Below are positions 46,801-59,215 of a stretch of 64,000 bases of DNA, piece by piece; position 1 is the stretch's first letter; each line of letters begins with the position of its first letter. A program made the position numbers and the translations under genes. The notes beneath the pieces were generated by a model. That model was not told the DNA's origin, ran no database searches, and saw nothing but the letters and a program-made list of their open reading frames with translations. Source of the DNA: Megalobrama amblycephala (taxonomy: Eukaryota > Chordata > Actinopteri > Cypriniformes > Xenocyprididae); assembly GCF_018812025.1 (NCBI RefSeq), contig NC_063050.1:12014282-12078281 (forward strand). Reading direction: 5' to 3'.

Positions 46801-49800
46801 TCAGAACTAACTTACATTGGGAAATTAAAGTGTTTAGATATCTGAAAAAAGACATGACGCCTGGATTACAGCAGTGAAGTGATAGGGCTGGATATCAACT
46901 AGCAACTCTTTGAAATGCAGCAAACATTTTGTGAATAATGTTTTGTTTTTACTATTAAATTATGTGTATTTCTTTATGTTAACTGTTTAGGTATGATGTA
47001 ACACAATTTGAGCTAGCATTGTGGCTCTGTCATTGTTTAAATATATACCAGCTATCTACTTAACGTTTTGCTATGCGTTTAGTGGAGAAAGTTTTATTTG
47101 CATTTCATTTCTAAATATTCTGTAGGCTATAGTTAGGAAAGCAGCAGTTTACATTAGGTGTTTAGCCATCTATTCAGCTGAAAAATGCGATTAGTAACAC
47201 GTTACAGTAACGTTGTATTGTGTAACATTAGCTAACTGCATTAGTTGACTAAAGATAATGGTAAACATTTTCATCACTTAAGCTTGGCTAAAAATAGCCA
47301 TTTATGCATTAAACAATAACAGTAACGTTATTCCGTGTTAAATTTTTGATTTTGTTAATATTTTTTCTGTTGAAAGACAAACATAGATATTGATGTCACA
47401 GATGTATATTTACTCAGTAATCCACGATTTTGTAGAGGGGGTTAAAATGACCATTTTCATCTGAGATTTGGAGCAAATCTACAGGGGTGTAAAAATGACT
47501 TTACAAAGATGGCAGCAGCATTATTTTATTTTTACACAGAGATTGGTAGGTCTATTAGTAAAATCTGTTGACTATAGTGATCTCTGTTTCATTATATGTC
47601 AACAGTGACAGTTAAAAAATGGCAAAAAGCACTTCTTGTGAGTTTGCATGCCTGTAACTCAAGAAGTATTAAAGATTAATCTTAATATAATTTTAGATTC
47701 TGGTTCTTAACAAACTTTCCTTTTAGAATCTTCATTTTAAAGTCCCTTGATGATCCAATCCCAGAGACATGGAGATCTTAATGCGGATCCATGAGTAAAT
47801 TGGTCAATTGTACACATTTTCAGTGGTCAAAAACCAAATGTGGTTCACTTTGCATACAGCTGATACTTTTTTTATTTTAAAGAGGAATGGAGGCCATTGA
47901 AGTCCACCATAAGGAGAATAATCCTAGAATGTTTTCATCAAAAACGTTATTTTTTTTTGACTGAAGAAAGACATGAACATCTTGGATGACATGGGAGTGA
48001 GTAAATTATCAGGAAAAGTTTATTTGAAAGTGAACTAATCCTTTAAGAAGGTATATAGGAGTCTAGAGCTAGTGCACATGAGAATGAACCTTATTCAGGG
48101 CTCAAAGCTAAGGATTTTTTATAAACTTTAGAAAGTTTATACTGTTTCTGAGGTTCTTATGGGAGCTCAATACTCATGGTGTCAGATTGACGTTTGACTG
48201 ATTTGACTGGGTGGTTTGAATCATCTGTTTAGAGGGTTAGTTTGAAGACTGGGAGATTTCTTGCAACATTGGATGAGGGCAAGTTTTAGGCAGAGCTGGG
48301 CTCCTGCGGGAACGGAGGCGACATCACTGCTGCGGCAGTGGAGAGAAAAAGCCAGAGAAACTGAGCCCCTGTGGGAGCCGAGGCGACATCACTGCTGCGG
48401 CAGTGGAGAAATTAGCCAGAAGAACTGATCTGCAGGAGCCGAGAGGACCTCACTGCTGTGGCAGTGGAGAGAAGGGCCAGAAGAATTGAGCTCCTGCGGG
48501 AACCGAGGCGACATCGCTGCACTGGCAATGAGATCATTCCCATTTTATAGGAATGCTTCTTATGACCAGGTGTTTGAATCTGATGCTGGGAAAGGCCTTA
48601 TTGAGCAGCTGTGGTTGTAGCTCCTATAGGGAACGAATGACTGGAAAAGTGGTTTTCTGGGAGCTTTGAGGTTCTTAATGCTGTTTACATGATATAAATA
48701 AAGTAATGTTGAGAAGAGAAAATCAGGAAAGGCAGGCTGGAGGAATGGCTGGGACCAAGGCCGCTTGCGGAGGCAGCCTCATGCTCGGGCTGGCCCCTGG
48801 AACCTAGGGAGAAATGAGGAGGATAGAAAAGAGGGAAGCTGGGGAAGAGAATAAGGCATCTGGGCACGCACCACTAGTGGAGGCAGCCTCACGCTCGGGT
48901 CAGTCCCTGGAGCCTGGGGAGGAACAAGAAGTGTAGAAAAGAGGGAAACTGGGGAGTAAAATAAGGCATCTGGGCCTGTGCCGCTAGCGGAGGCAGCCTC
49001 ACGCTAAGGTCCGTGGTTGAGCTGTAGACCAAAGACAAAAAGAGAGTTTGAGACTGATGACCGGGCCTGCGCTATTAGCGGAGGCATCCTCACGCTAACA
49101 TCTACAGGCCACAGACAATGGGTAGGGTAAGAGACGGTGGGATGAAATGGCTGAAACAGCAGAGCTTGCTCTGCAAGCTCTGCTTGGCATTCGCCAAGAG
49201 GGGCGAGCATTGCTATATGTGGTATGGCACCTGGGAAACTGCGGTGTGTGTGGCTAAGCAGAGGGAGGAGGAGAGTGGGGAATCTGGGGCCCAGCCTATG
49301 CCCGCTGCTGCTGTGGCCTGACGTCTGTCTTCTAGTGCATGAATCGAAGAAGCAAGAGAGAGGAGATGCAAGATGAAAAAGCGGCCTGCGGGATTATGTG
49401 CATCATGAAGATAGCTGAGCAAAAGATAGCAGTTCCTGTTTAGAACAGTTTTGGACCATCTATGAAGATGGAAATAAATAAAAATATCCTATTGGTTCCT
49501 TATGTGGTGAGGCTTAGAAATTAACTGTATTTAAGTTAAAGCCCATAAATTCAGTTCGAGTTCAGCGAAACTGTGCAGGGCTGAGAAATCGATTATTATT
49601 TTTTATTAATAAGCCTAAAATGCTTTATAACCTGCATATATTCATCTCTGGCACGATTGTTTGTTACCATACTGTCGTTTACAGTTTGTACTGTCATTGA
49701 TTGATGTTGAATGATCAAACAGCAAAGTAGGCTACAGACTGATTTAGATGATCGTTTGGTCTTTTAACTGTTGCTGGTTTGAGTCACATGCACCTTCATT

Positions 49801-52800
49801 TAGTAACGATCAAAAGAGACTAGCTTGTAAAAAGAGAGAATAATGCAGAATAATGTGCAACTTGGATTTATTCAATTGTGTTCAAGGAGCACTAAATTTA
49901 CCATGAACACGCTGCTTGTATGATTTTATTTAATTAAATTTATTTATAAATGTATTTATTTATTTATTTTTTTTTTTTTAGTTCTATTTTCCCATACTTA
50001 TCCAGACCTGGTACTCAAATTACTCAAATCAAATTCCATGCTTTATCAAACTGCGTAGGAACATACAACATAAGTTTATCCACTGGTTATTCGACTATGG
50101 TTCGTTACGTTACTTACAGATTTCTGCTAGTTCTAAATATAGATGAACATACAGCTGAATAGGAACGGTAAAATTTATTTGAATGCATTAGCAAAAGAAC
50201 GACTTTAAGAATTTGTCCTACCAGTCTGTGCTGCGTCTCTTTACTAATAGTGAAGCTGTGGGTTGAAGTTAGAAATGCATACTATTACTTTAAGTTTCCA
50301 AGCGATTTGTTGATAAATCGCAGGACAGCGATGACAATATGTTCCGAGTTTCATAGTGATTCTGCGTGTGAATTGAATGTGATATACGAGCTATACTGTT
50401 TGCGTGTTTAACCACAAGGAAGCGGCGCAGTAATTTAGAACGGCAAGTCACAGAAACAATCCCCCCGATCAACATTGATCCAGATAGAATGACTGTGAAA
50501 ATTCAGGAAAGAAGACGAGAAGGATTTAAACTGTGCTTTTTGCGGGGTTGAGCCGATGTGGTGGAGAGTGTGAGCTGGCTGGGAACTGGCTCTGCACTGC
50601 GGCACGGCCCCGGGCTTACTGAAGGCCTGCTGCGGTGGCCTGGCGCTGGAAGAAGGCCCGTTCCTTCGCGGGAAGAGGCGGCATTGCCCGAGACTCGAGC
50701 TTGGTGCTCGGCTGCCTTATTGTCCATTTCTCTATGATTGAATTTGCCGGAGTAGGGAAATACACAGAAGGAGATTGCGGATGATTCGGACATGGTGCCA
50801 GGCCTCGGCATTTTGGCATGCAGGGATCCGTTTGTTTGGGCTGACGCCCCCCCGAAATAATGCCGTTAGATTGGAGAAAAATTATTCCTAAGGCCAGAGG
50901 ATTGTGGCAAAGATTCTTCGAGGATGAAAGTAGTGATGGGCAAATGAAGCCTCATGAAGCACTGAGGCTTCACAACCCATTGGTTCATCAAAAGGTTCAT
51001 TACCCGAAGCTTCATTCAGCATTGCTCAGTAGTGACACCTAGCTACTGTGCAAAGAAATAGCAGGCAAAATTAATCCTGAGACTATGACCTGAACAGACA
51101 TTTGTGCATTGCCTGGGTATAAAATAAAATATGTATTTTTCTCTGTCTGACTTTACTTGTGCAGAGACAACTGGCTCAGACACACACACACACACAGATA
51201 ATTAATTATTCATAAATTGTTTGGATAGTGACAGTATGTATAACAAAACTGATGCTGTGTTGAGTGCAGTGATTATTATGGAGGGACTGTAATACTGCAA
51301 ACTGCAACAGAGTAGTTTGGGGTGGGAAAAGGTAAGAATTGTTACAGTTTTTTGGTGCAGCGAACAGTTTTAGTGCAGTGTTGTGCTTATGGGACTGGAG
51401 ATATGGAGCAAACTGCAACAGAGCAGTTTGGGGTGGGTGAAAGAAAGATAATTGATTTTTATTGAGGAACAGAATTTTTTGAAGTGTGTTGGGGTTTAGA
51501 CGATTCCTCTTCTTGGACAAAACCTCTCCAGCCTTGGAAAAGATCCTTTCGCAAGGAACAGAGGATGCAGGGGAACATAAGAATGACAGTGCCAGCTTGT
51601 ATAAGTGAGGATATAGATGCTTCTGTTGAGCCCAATATACTAGTGGATCCTCAGATCTTGAGAGATTCACTTCCGATAAATATCGGTCCACTTCAACAGT
51701 AGCATCTGCTGTTGCACTTGAGCTCCTTCTACTGTGATCAACCGTGCTATCCAGCAGATGCCAAAGGTCACCTAATAATAGAGGTACAAAGAGCAAAACT
51801 GGCAGCTTAGTTGGGGATGTATTGGTGGAAGCAGAATGGGCACTAGAACTTCTGATTACAGTAGCACATTCTGATTTTAATCTTGATACTGCCTCTTGTA
51901 GTTTCCCTTGGCTTAAGAATCCCAGTTTTTTGAATCTGGGATCCAATAATGTGGGTATGGTCATCACACTTAATGATTCAAAATGTACAGCATTTTCTCT
52001 GACCCTCCGGACCAGGCTGTCACCCAGCTGCCTTGTTAAATTGGACTTGAGGCCTTCCAGCTTACTCGTTACCATATGATTCAACATCTTCATCAAAGGA
52101 ATCACTTTTGAGGCAGACACTCTTTTCTCAGCAGAAAGCTCTACTGTAGCCTGGTGGAAAGGGGCAAGAACATGTAAGGCATCTTGGATAGCCTCATACT
52201 CCAAGGCAGTAGGTGGGGTGATGTCAGTCCTTAGACAGGCAAGGGCTGCCCCCACTGGCTCTCTCAGCTGATAGAGCCGTTCCAGCATGTTATAAGTGCT
52301 GTTCCAGCGAGTGTCCACTTCAATTATCAGCTTCAGTACTGGTCTCCCCATCTGCTCCTGTACTTGGGCCAGTCTTTCTTTTGCTGTTGTGCTTGTTCAG
52401 AAATATGTCACAAGTTTCCTACATTTCAATCTAATGTCATTGAAGCTGCTGATGTCATCAAAGGACTTCCTCACAATGAGATTTAGTGCATGTGCAATGC
52501 ATATTGCATGCCTAACATTTAATGATCTTACACATGCAATCATATTGGCTGCCGCATCAGTTACCAGGCACTTCACTTTCTCCTTTATGCCCCACTCCTC
52601 CATGAGCTTGATGTGTCCAGTAGCCAAGTTCTCAGCGGTATGGCTCTTAGGAAAATGCTCTACACCTAGTGAAATAGTGCAGAGCTTGTCGTTTTCATCT
52701 ATAAAATGGCAGGTTATTGCTAGGTAGTGTGGTAGATTTTTCCCTACGCACCTGACTTAGTTAAACCTGGGTGTCCCTGACACCATAAACAAATAAACCT

Positions 52801-55800
52801 GGGTGTCCCTGACACCATCAACCAATAAACCTGGGTGTCCCTGACACCATAAAACCAATAAATTTATACTCTACTGAGCGTACTTCAGTACCTGTTCGAG
52901 TCGGCCGACGTCTCGGCCTGTTTTGGGGGCCTATCACCTGATATTAAGCTCTTTAGTGCTCCCCACCGGCACTATCACCTGATAATAAGCTCTTTAGTGC
53001 TCCTCACCACTAAACACTATCACTATAGTATAGAAAAAGATCTCTAGTGCTTAGGTTTGCTGCAGCCTAAAAACCAAACAGACTCCAGTCTATGCCTCAG
53101 AATATGCTTTAATCACGGCCGGGAGAGTTCTCATCAATCCAGAGAATCTCTCTCCGAACAAAGGAATACAACAGGTTTTATAGGATTTCAGGTACACTTC
53201 ACAGTCAGCATGGCATGATCTATTACTCATTATCATCAGTCTCAATATGATTGGTTTAGATTTAAGAAAAACATCTCAGTTCCTCGGTCCCGCTTACTGC
53301 CGGAGTAAATTTAGATTAGAACAACTGAATCACTGGATCATCAAAAAATATCACTGGGTTAATAGTTCAGATTACTCAATAATCAACCTCTCAAAGACAA
53401 TCTTTTATCCCCAGAAGGATGCTGTCTAGCCAGCACAGCAGAATGTTTCTGAATCACAACACTCAGTCCTAGTGACTGTTTCTCTATTTCTAAGTCAGAT
53501 TATTATTATTAGGCCTGTAGAAGAAAAGAAATGTTAGTTCATTATTAATTAGTTCAAAAATTCCATCACAGTAGGCATCCATGTGTAGGGATGTCCACAT
53601 GTCAGACGTAAGGCTTACAGCCGCAACTTTCTGCAACTGCTCTCTAGCCTTCTCCTTAGCCTCCTTGTATTTATTTTCCACCATGACCTTCAAAGCCTGT
53701 GGATAAAAAGAAAAGCAGTTACTTTTAATTAACTTCTTAAATAATTATAAACCACTTTATTAATCATATACCTTTCGAGTTGGGATAACATAAGTAGGAT
53801 CCATCACATGCAGGAGCTCCCTAAATCCAGCATCTTCCACAATGGAAAAGGGTTGGGAGTCCTTGACGACCATGTTCACCAGGGCCTCATTCACCATTTC
53901 TTTTTTGGAATCTATAATAAAATACAAAGCTGGTGTATTGTAGGAGCTTAACACCTTATTTAAATAAATAAAATAAAAATATTATGTATTACTTTGAGTA
54001 CTGTGTGGATTGTTACTACTTTCTGCATGTTCATGCAGTGCTCGATAATGCCTGAGCATGGAGGAGGTGTTATTGCTGTATGTCAGCTCCTTCAGGCACA
54101 GCAAGCATTTCACCTTGAAACATGAAATAATAGACATGAAACATTATACAGCCATATAGTGAGGATTATAATTATATTAAGACAGTAAAATATAACAATT
54201 ACACATACCTTATTGTGAGCAACCATTTCAAAATGCTCCCAGACAGGGGAGGATTTCCTCTTTCTTGCTGGCTCCATTAAGAGGTCACAAAAAAGCAAAC
54301 AAATCCAAAAGGGCAATCCAAATCAACAAGCAGTCCAGTCCAAGTCCAAAAATCCAAAGCATTCCAACCAATCTTATCTATGTAATATAATAATAATATA
54401 ATATAACTAATATAATTAATAATAACAATATACTAACCTAATATAACCTAATATAATATAATAATATAGCTCTAGTAATACAATAACGACAATGACACAA
54501 CTCTCTAACTCTCTGACTCTCCGACACTCTACTACTACTACTGGTTCTACTACTCCTGAAACACCCACAAGGTGGCGCGTGTTTCGAACCCCCTTTATCC
54601 GGAAGCGACACTCAAACCGAACCGATGACGTATTCCACACAAACCGAGGCCTCGTTTGTCATCGGTCACGTGATTTCTACATTCCCAACACAAGCCTCGA
54701 ATCGACGCTTCATCTGGCACGCCCATTTATGCTCGACACAAGCTCCGAAGCCTCGGTTCAAATGTCCCATCACTAGATGAAAGATTCTTCACCGGACGCG
54801 ACTTCGGACATGTTGGGAACATAGGGCGGGACCAAATGCTGGAAACTGTCGAGGATCCTTGGGTGAGTTTTGTCTGTGATTATATACAGGCCTCAACTCA
54901 TGCCGATTGGGTAGATACGTTAATTACAGATTGTTGACAGGTGGTTGAGATGACGTAATCATTAAGATGACGTAATGATTGGGTAGCTTATTTGACTTGT
55001 TCCTCCTGAACTACGTTAATAAAACATAATTTCAAGAGATCAAGTCTTTGAATGAACTTTTTGAAGCGTCAGCATTTCTGTTGCAAAGGCAGTCTATGGA
55101 GGGACAGAATTTCATCAAAATGATCTTAATTTGTTTTCCGAAGATAAAAAAAGTTTGTGTTCCGAAGAATAAAAGTATTACAGGTTTGGAATAACATGAG
55201 GGTGAGTAATTAATGACAGCATTTTCATTTTTGTGTGAATCCTTAAATCTGACAACAAAAGAAAATGGGGGAAAAATCACTCATTGCTCTTGACTAATAA
55301 CTTTTGTAGCATGTTTAATTAGCCACTCTTTGACTTTGAAAACCTCTGGATTACACCAGCAAAAGTAAATTCTGTCAGAACAGAAAAAAAGGCTCCTTAA
55401 TACTTCAAAATAGTCCAAAAAATGAAAATTACACACCCTCATGTCATTCAAAACCTGTATGACTGTCAAAAAAGACAAACGTTCAAGATGCTTTTTTATG
55501 TAATGAAAGCAGATGTGGATAAGGGACAGTCGTCGTCACCATTCAGTTTGTATGTGTTTTTATAGGTACCTGTTTGGACAGAAGGTAGAAGGAAATGCAT
55601 TTGTGGTGTTTGGTGTGATGGACGGTGAGAAGAAAACAAGTATTCCTGCATCTCTTCAAAGAGTTCAGGTGAGAGAAATTAAACAGTTTACAAGTTGGAA
55701 TCAATCTAATTTATCTTCACCTAGAGGATGACGTAAATAAAACATTAAAAAGATATTTACTGCATCTTGTAGACCAGTGTTTCTCAACCCTGGTCCTGGA

Positions 55801-57904
55801 GGACCCCCAACACTGCACATTTTGAAAGTCTCCTCTGTCTGACACTCATTTCAGGTAGTGGAGTTTCTTCTAATGAGCTGATGAGTTGAATCAGGTGTGT
55901 TTAATTAGGGAGAAAGACAAAACCTGCAGTGTTGGGGGTCCTTCAGGACCAGGGTTGAGAAACACTGTTGTAGACTGATGTTAATGTCTTTCTCATATAT
56001 GAATAGATAATGAAAGGAGAAGGTACTGCAGAACTGACCAGGGAGATGATCACTAAGACCTTTCCAAACATTAACCAGCTGGTCGGACGATCAATCTATG
56101 TTTCAGTCAGTCTTTTAACAGAAAGTGGTAAGACTCAACAGATACTGTACATCTGTATACACATTTACATGCATATATTTGAGTATATATGAGACGCTGA
56201 TCGTGTGTGTGTGTGTGTGTGTGTTTGTGTGTGTTTCAGGCAGTGAAATGGTGGAAGCAGAAAGGAGAGGCATTCAGATTGTGACGTCACCGTACACCAT
56301 CCACTTAAAAAAAACACCACAATTCTTCAAACCTGGAATGTCCTTCACTGTCTCGGTATAAAGCATTGAATAGAAAGCAGGGGTGTGTTTAAATTATACA
56401 TGTATATATTTTGTTTCTTTTTTCTTTTTTCTTTTTTTTTGGGGGGGGGGGGGGGGTCTCTATAACAGGTGTATGTAACAAATCCTGACCAGACCCCTGC
56501 TGAAAATGTGGAAGTGGAGGTCAATCCTGGAGCGGTCAGAAGTCAAACAAGAGCCAATGGTATTGTGAAGCTTACTGTCAACACTGCAGGAGGATCTTCT
56601 ACACTGGAAATCACTGTAAGACCTGCAAACTCATCTAATGTTCAGTCAGTTTCACTGGTGAACTATTGGAAAGTAGATCAGTTAGCAGATGTTGAACAAG
56701 CAGTGGAGTATATTGTACACAACATTAGAAAACTGTGTTTATTCTTTACAGGCAAAGACTAAAGATCCACAATTAAGAGATGGACAGCAGGCAGTGAAGA
56801 AGATGACGGCTCAGGCTTATGTTCCCAAAGGCGGCTCCAACAACTACCTGCACATCGGCATTGATGCAGAAGAGCTTCAGATCGGTGATCAAATGACAGT
56901 CAATCTGAACACTGGACAAAGTCCAGGAGCTCAAGATTTCACCTACATGGTAAAGATTATGGTTATTTATTATTCAGCTGCACCACAAATATATGAATTT
57001 ATTTTGTCAATAGTTGAGTACTACCACAGCTTGTGTTTGAAACTGTATCAATATCATAAATACTGTTAACTCGTCTGCCTCATTTTCAGATCTTGAGTAA
57101 AGGTCAGATCGTTCAAGCAGACAGGTTTAAGAGCAGAGGACAATCTCTAGTGGCTCTGTCTCTACCTGTAACCAAAGACATGATGCCGTCCTTCCGCTTC
57201 GTGGCTTATTACCATGTGGGCTCATCTGAGGTGGTGTCTGATTCAGTCTGGGTCGACGTGAAGGACACGTGCATGGGAACGGTAGGTCAACCATCACAAG
57301 AAATGGCTGATGGATCTGGATCTGTTTTACTGACACATCATCTCTCATTTTAATGACAGCTCAAGCTTCAGGTGAAGAAAAGCGACTATGGCCCGGGAGA
57401 TGAGGTCAAGCTGCAGATAACTGGGGATCCAGGAGCTCGAGTTGGGCTCGTGGCGGTGGACAAGGCTGTGAATGTCCTTAACAAGAACAGACTCACTCAG
57501 ATGAAGGTGAAGGACCTTCTTCAGATGTCAGATGTTTGACATAAAACATACATAATTGGTGTCTTTTTGCTCCTCTAGATCTGGGACGTCATAGAGCAAC
57601 ATGACACCGGTTGTACGGCAGGAGGTGGAAGGGACAGTATGGGGGTTTTCAGTGATGCAGGTCTGATGTTTGAGTCCAGCACTGCAGGAGGAACAAACAC
57701 CAGAACAAGTATGTATCTAGATTTGTAATTTTTTTTTTCAGTTTTAATTTGGTATGATCGGTGCTGGAATAGCACTGCACCAAGTGAAATTGTAGTGAAT
57801 TTCCCCCTCACACATTAGAGTGTCATATGCTGATTTGTTTCTAATGAACTTTCCTCTAGCGCCGGAGTGTCCCTCCCTTTCAAAAAGAAGACGGAGATCA
57901 CTGG
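43830..57904 (+). CDS. c3: Complement C3, exons 1-16 (beta chain and start of alpha chain), 5' part
   Basis: Central complement protein, secreted; the beta chain forms macroglobulin domains MG1-MG6. Exons: 43830-43900, 43974-44169, 44254-44422, 44607-44680, 44863-44951, 45150-45235, 45336-45423, 55566-55668, 56007-56127, 56240-56355, 56469-56615, 56752-56949, 57090-57281, 57360-57506, 57579-57708, 57860-57904. All have AG/GT borders and phases agree throughout (657 codons plus one base). A hydrophobic signal peptide ([20 protein letters not shown]) precedes DPLFVLSAP. Diagnostic C3 signatures are [63 protein letters not shown] (beta-alpha disulfide cysteine) and [13 protein letters not shown]. 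The RRRR convertase site at codons 652-655 then begins the alpha chain. The anaphylatoxin exon and the thioester region are not in the window, so the paralogue and its catalytic histidine cannot be typed. Intron 7 is 10.1 kb and full of mobile DNA. Confidence 0.95.
45922..46601. mobile_element. MITE with AAAGGTCCCGTT ends, in C3 intron 7
   Basis: Left AAAGGTCCCGTTCTTCG and right CGAAAAACGGGACCTTT, flanked by TTA/TAA. 680 bp, no transposase. Confidence 0.8.
46602..48297. other. C3 intron 7, mostly featureless
   Basis: AT-rich intron sequence with no coding sequence. Repeat R copy 2 lies at 47885-48047. Confidence 0.6.
47885..48047 (+). repeat. Dispersed repeat R, copy 2
   Basis: Matches 37083-37242, with GACATGAACATCTTGGATGA and the end AGTGAACTAATCCTTTAA. 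Confidence 0.75.
48298..49120 (+). repeat. Two GC-rich tandem repeat blocks
   Basis: Block 1 (48298-48530): about four 62-66-bp units with GAGGCGACATCACTGCTGCG. Block 2 (48755-49120): about four units of 105-113 bp with GCGGAGGCAGCCTCACGCT. The composition is far more GC-rich than the surroundings. It resembles internal untranslated tandem repeats of retroelements, but I could not assign it. Confidence 0.7.
49440..50922. other. C3 intron 7, unassigned
   Basis: AT-rich to about 50500, then a GC-rich stretch (50540-50850) with GGAAGAGGCGGCATTGCC and no supportable gene. It may be the far end of the same decayed element as the tandem blocks at 48298-49120. Confidence 0.4.
51206..54277 (-). pseudogene. 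hAT transposase with BED finger, disrupted
   Basis: Exon 54277-54209 ([20 protein letters not shown]) and the next exon near 54111-53995 ([23 protein letters not shown]) form a BED zinc finger. Exons around 53915-53770 and 53700-53575 give the N-terminal helical region and [15 protein letters not shown]. The catalytic part resumes at 52723 with LAITCHF and includes [29 protein letters not shown] and the C-terminal dimerisation motif [20 protein letters not shown]. Breaks: a solo LTR between MDAY and LAIT, and an in-frame TGA at 52397-52399. The C-terminal tail beyond the dimerisation domain contains two tandem segments with PPQT.LLQFA. ZBED-type hAT, certainly non-functional here. Confidence 0.88.
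52728..53570. mobile_element. Solo LTR inside the hAT transposase
   Basis: 843 bp, beginning TGTGGTAG and ending CCATCACA on the plus strand (TG...CA), flanked by the 4-bp TSD GTAG (52724-52727, 53571-53574). It contains three tandem copies of CCTGGGTGTCCCTGACACCA-type units near 52767-52850 and a doubled CACCTGATAWTAAGCTCTTT segment. Orientation is undecided. Confidence 0.75.
54784..55565. other. End of C3 intron 7
   Basis: No gene. It contains AACCTGTATGACTG- and ATGAGGGTGAGTAATTAATG-type remnants of common fish repeats in both orientations (55185-55470). Confidence 0.5.
55775..55967. mobile_element. 193-bp hAT MITE in C3 intron 8
   Basis: Ends CAGTGTTTCTCAACC and GGTTGAGAAACACTG, 8-bp TSD TTGTAGAC (55767-55774, 55968-55975). 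Related to but divergent from the MITEs at 6063 and 22778. Confidence 0.92.
56441..56456 (+). promoter_or_regulatory. Sixteen-G run between the pyrimidine tract and acceptor of C3 exon 11
   Basis: The poly-T/C tract is followed by 16 consecutive G and then TCTCTATAACAG before exon 11. The G run replaces the normal pyrimidine context at -13 to -28 and could form a quadruplex in the pre-mRNA. Length in this homopolymer may also be an assembly artefact. Confidence 0.6.
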
Positions 57905-59215
57905 GTGAGAAACTGCACTTATGATTCAACCCTTTTAAAGATTAAACATGTTTTTAGAGCTCTGCTTTAAGATATGTTGTTTATTTAGGCTCGAGCACCA
58001 ATGGTGTGCCCTATAGTGTGAGGACCCTATAGTAATAGCTTGGCCAATTCTTCTCCGAAATGAATCGCATTTTTGAGGGCCTAAACATGCTTGAAATCTC
58101 ATGAAACTTTGCGCACGCATCAGAGGTGGTGAAAATTTTCGTATGAAATGGGTTTCAGAATTAGGTGTGGCAAAATGGCTCGATAGCGCCACCTACAAAA
58201 TTTCAATTAAGCTACGTTTAATTTCACATACAGATATGAAATTCAGTAGACGCATGTAACAGCCCAATACTTACAAAAAAGCCTATCTGTGAAAATCTGT
58301 AAACCCAACAGGAAGTGAGATATTTTGAATTTTCTCTGCAAAATGTTGGCAGTTTTTGCCATTTCCAGATATTGTACATTAACAAACTCCTCCTAGAGCT
58401 TTAATCAGATCAACATCATATTTGGTCAGTCTAATCTAAAGGTCTTTGTGATGTTAAATTGCGAAGATCTAGAGTTTTCTTTGAAGGGCGTGTCCGTGGC
58501 GGCCTGGCAAAGTCTGATGTTTTGCCATGAAACAGGAAGTTGTTGTAACTCAGGTATACAATGTCTGATCTGCCCCAAACTTCACATGTTTTATTAGAGT
58601 CCTGACCTGAAGACATCTTCATAACAATATTCAGTTACAGTCATAGCACCACCTGTGGGTAACAGGAAATGACATGTTTTACACTGTGATTAAGTCCTCA
58701 TAGAGATTTAACCAGAAGCACATCATATATGGTCAGTCTAATCTTGAGGCCTTTGCGATGTTAAATTAGAAAGATCTTGAGTTTTCGTTGAAGGGCGTGT
58801 CCGTGGCGGCCTGACAAAGTCTGATGTTTCGCCATGAAAGGGGAATCACATTTTTGAGGGCCTAAACGTGCTCGAAAACTAATGAAACTTTCCAGATGCA
58901 TCAGAAGTGGTGACAATTTATGTCTGATATGGGTTTCAAAATTAGGTGTGGCAAAATGGCTCGATAGCGCCACCTACAAAAATTCAACGAAGTGCCCCTG
59001 ACCATATGTTTCACATACAGGTATGAAATTCAGGACAAACACGTAACCGCCCATTACCTACAAAAAAGTCTCTTGGAGTGAAATCTGAAAAACCAACAGG
59101 AAGTGAGATGTTTTGAATTTTCTTTGCAAAATTTGTGCAGTTTTTGCCATTTCCTGACGTTGTACTTTAACGAACTCCTCCTAGAGCTTTAATCAGATCA
59201 AGGCCAAAAAAAATA
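57905..59215. repeat. Internally duplicated fish repeat in C3 intron 16
   Basis: No exon. Blocks repeat: TCGATAGCGCCACCTACAAA at about 58172 and 58960, and GAAGGGCGTGTCCGTGGCGG at about 58482 and 58790. Similar in style to the MITE at 32938-34578 (GCGCCACCT motifs). Confidence 0.65.

Larger units (their letters stand above)
50931..54775. mobile_element. hAT transposon (ZBED type), inactivated, in C3 intron 7
   Basis: 3845 bp, ends TAGTGATGGG and CCCATCACTA, 8-bp TSD GATGAAAG (50923-50930, 54776-54783). It encodes a BED-finger hAT transposase on the minus strand, split by a solo LTR (52728-53570). Confidence 0.92.

Noticed and set aside
52753..53497. LTR bounded by TGACTTAG and CTAAGTCA
   Set aside because: No TSD flanks these bases. 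The slightly larger TGTGGTAG...CCATCACA interval has a 4-bp TSD and restores the transposase frame exactly.
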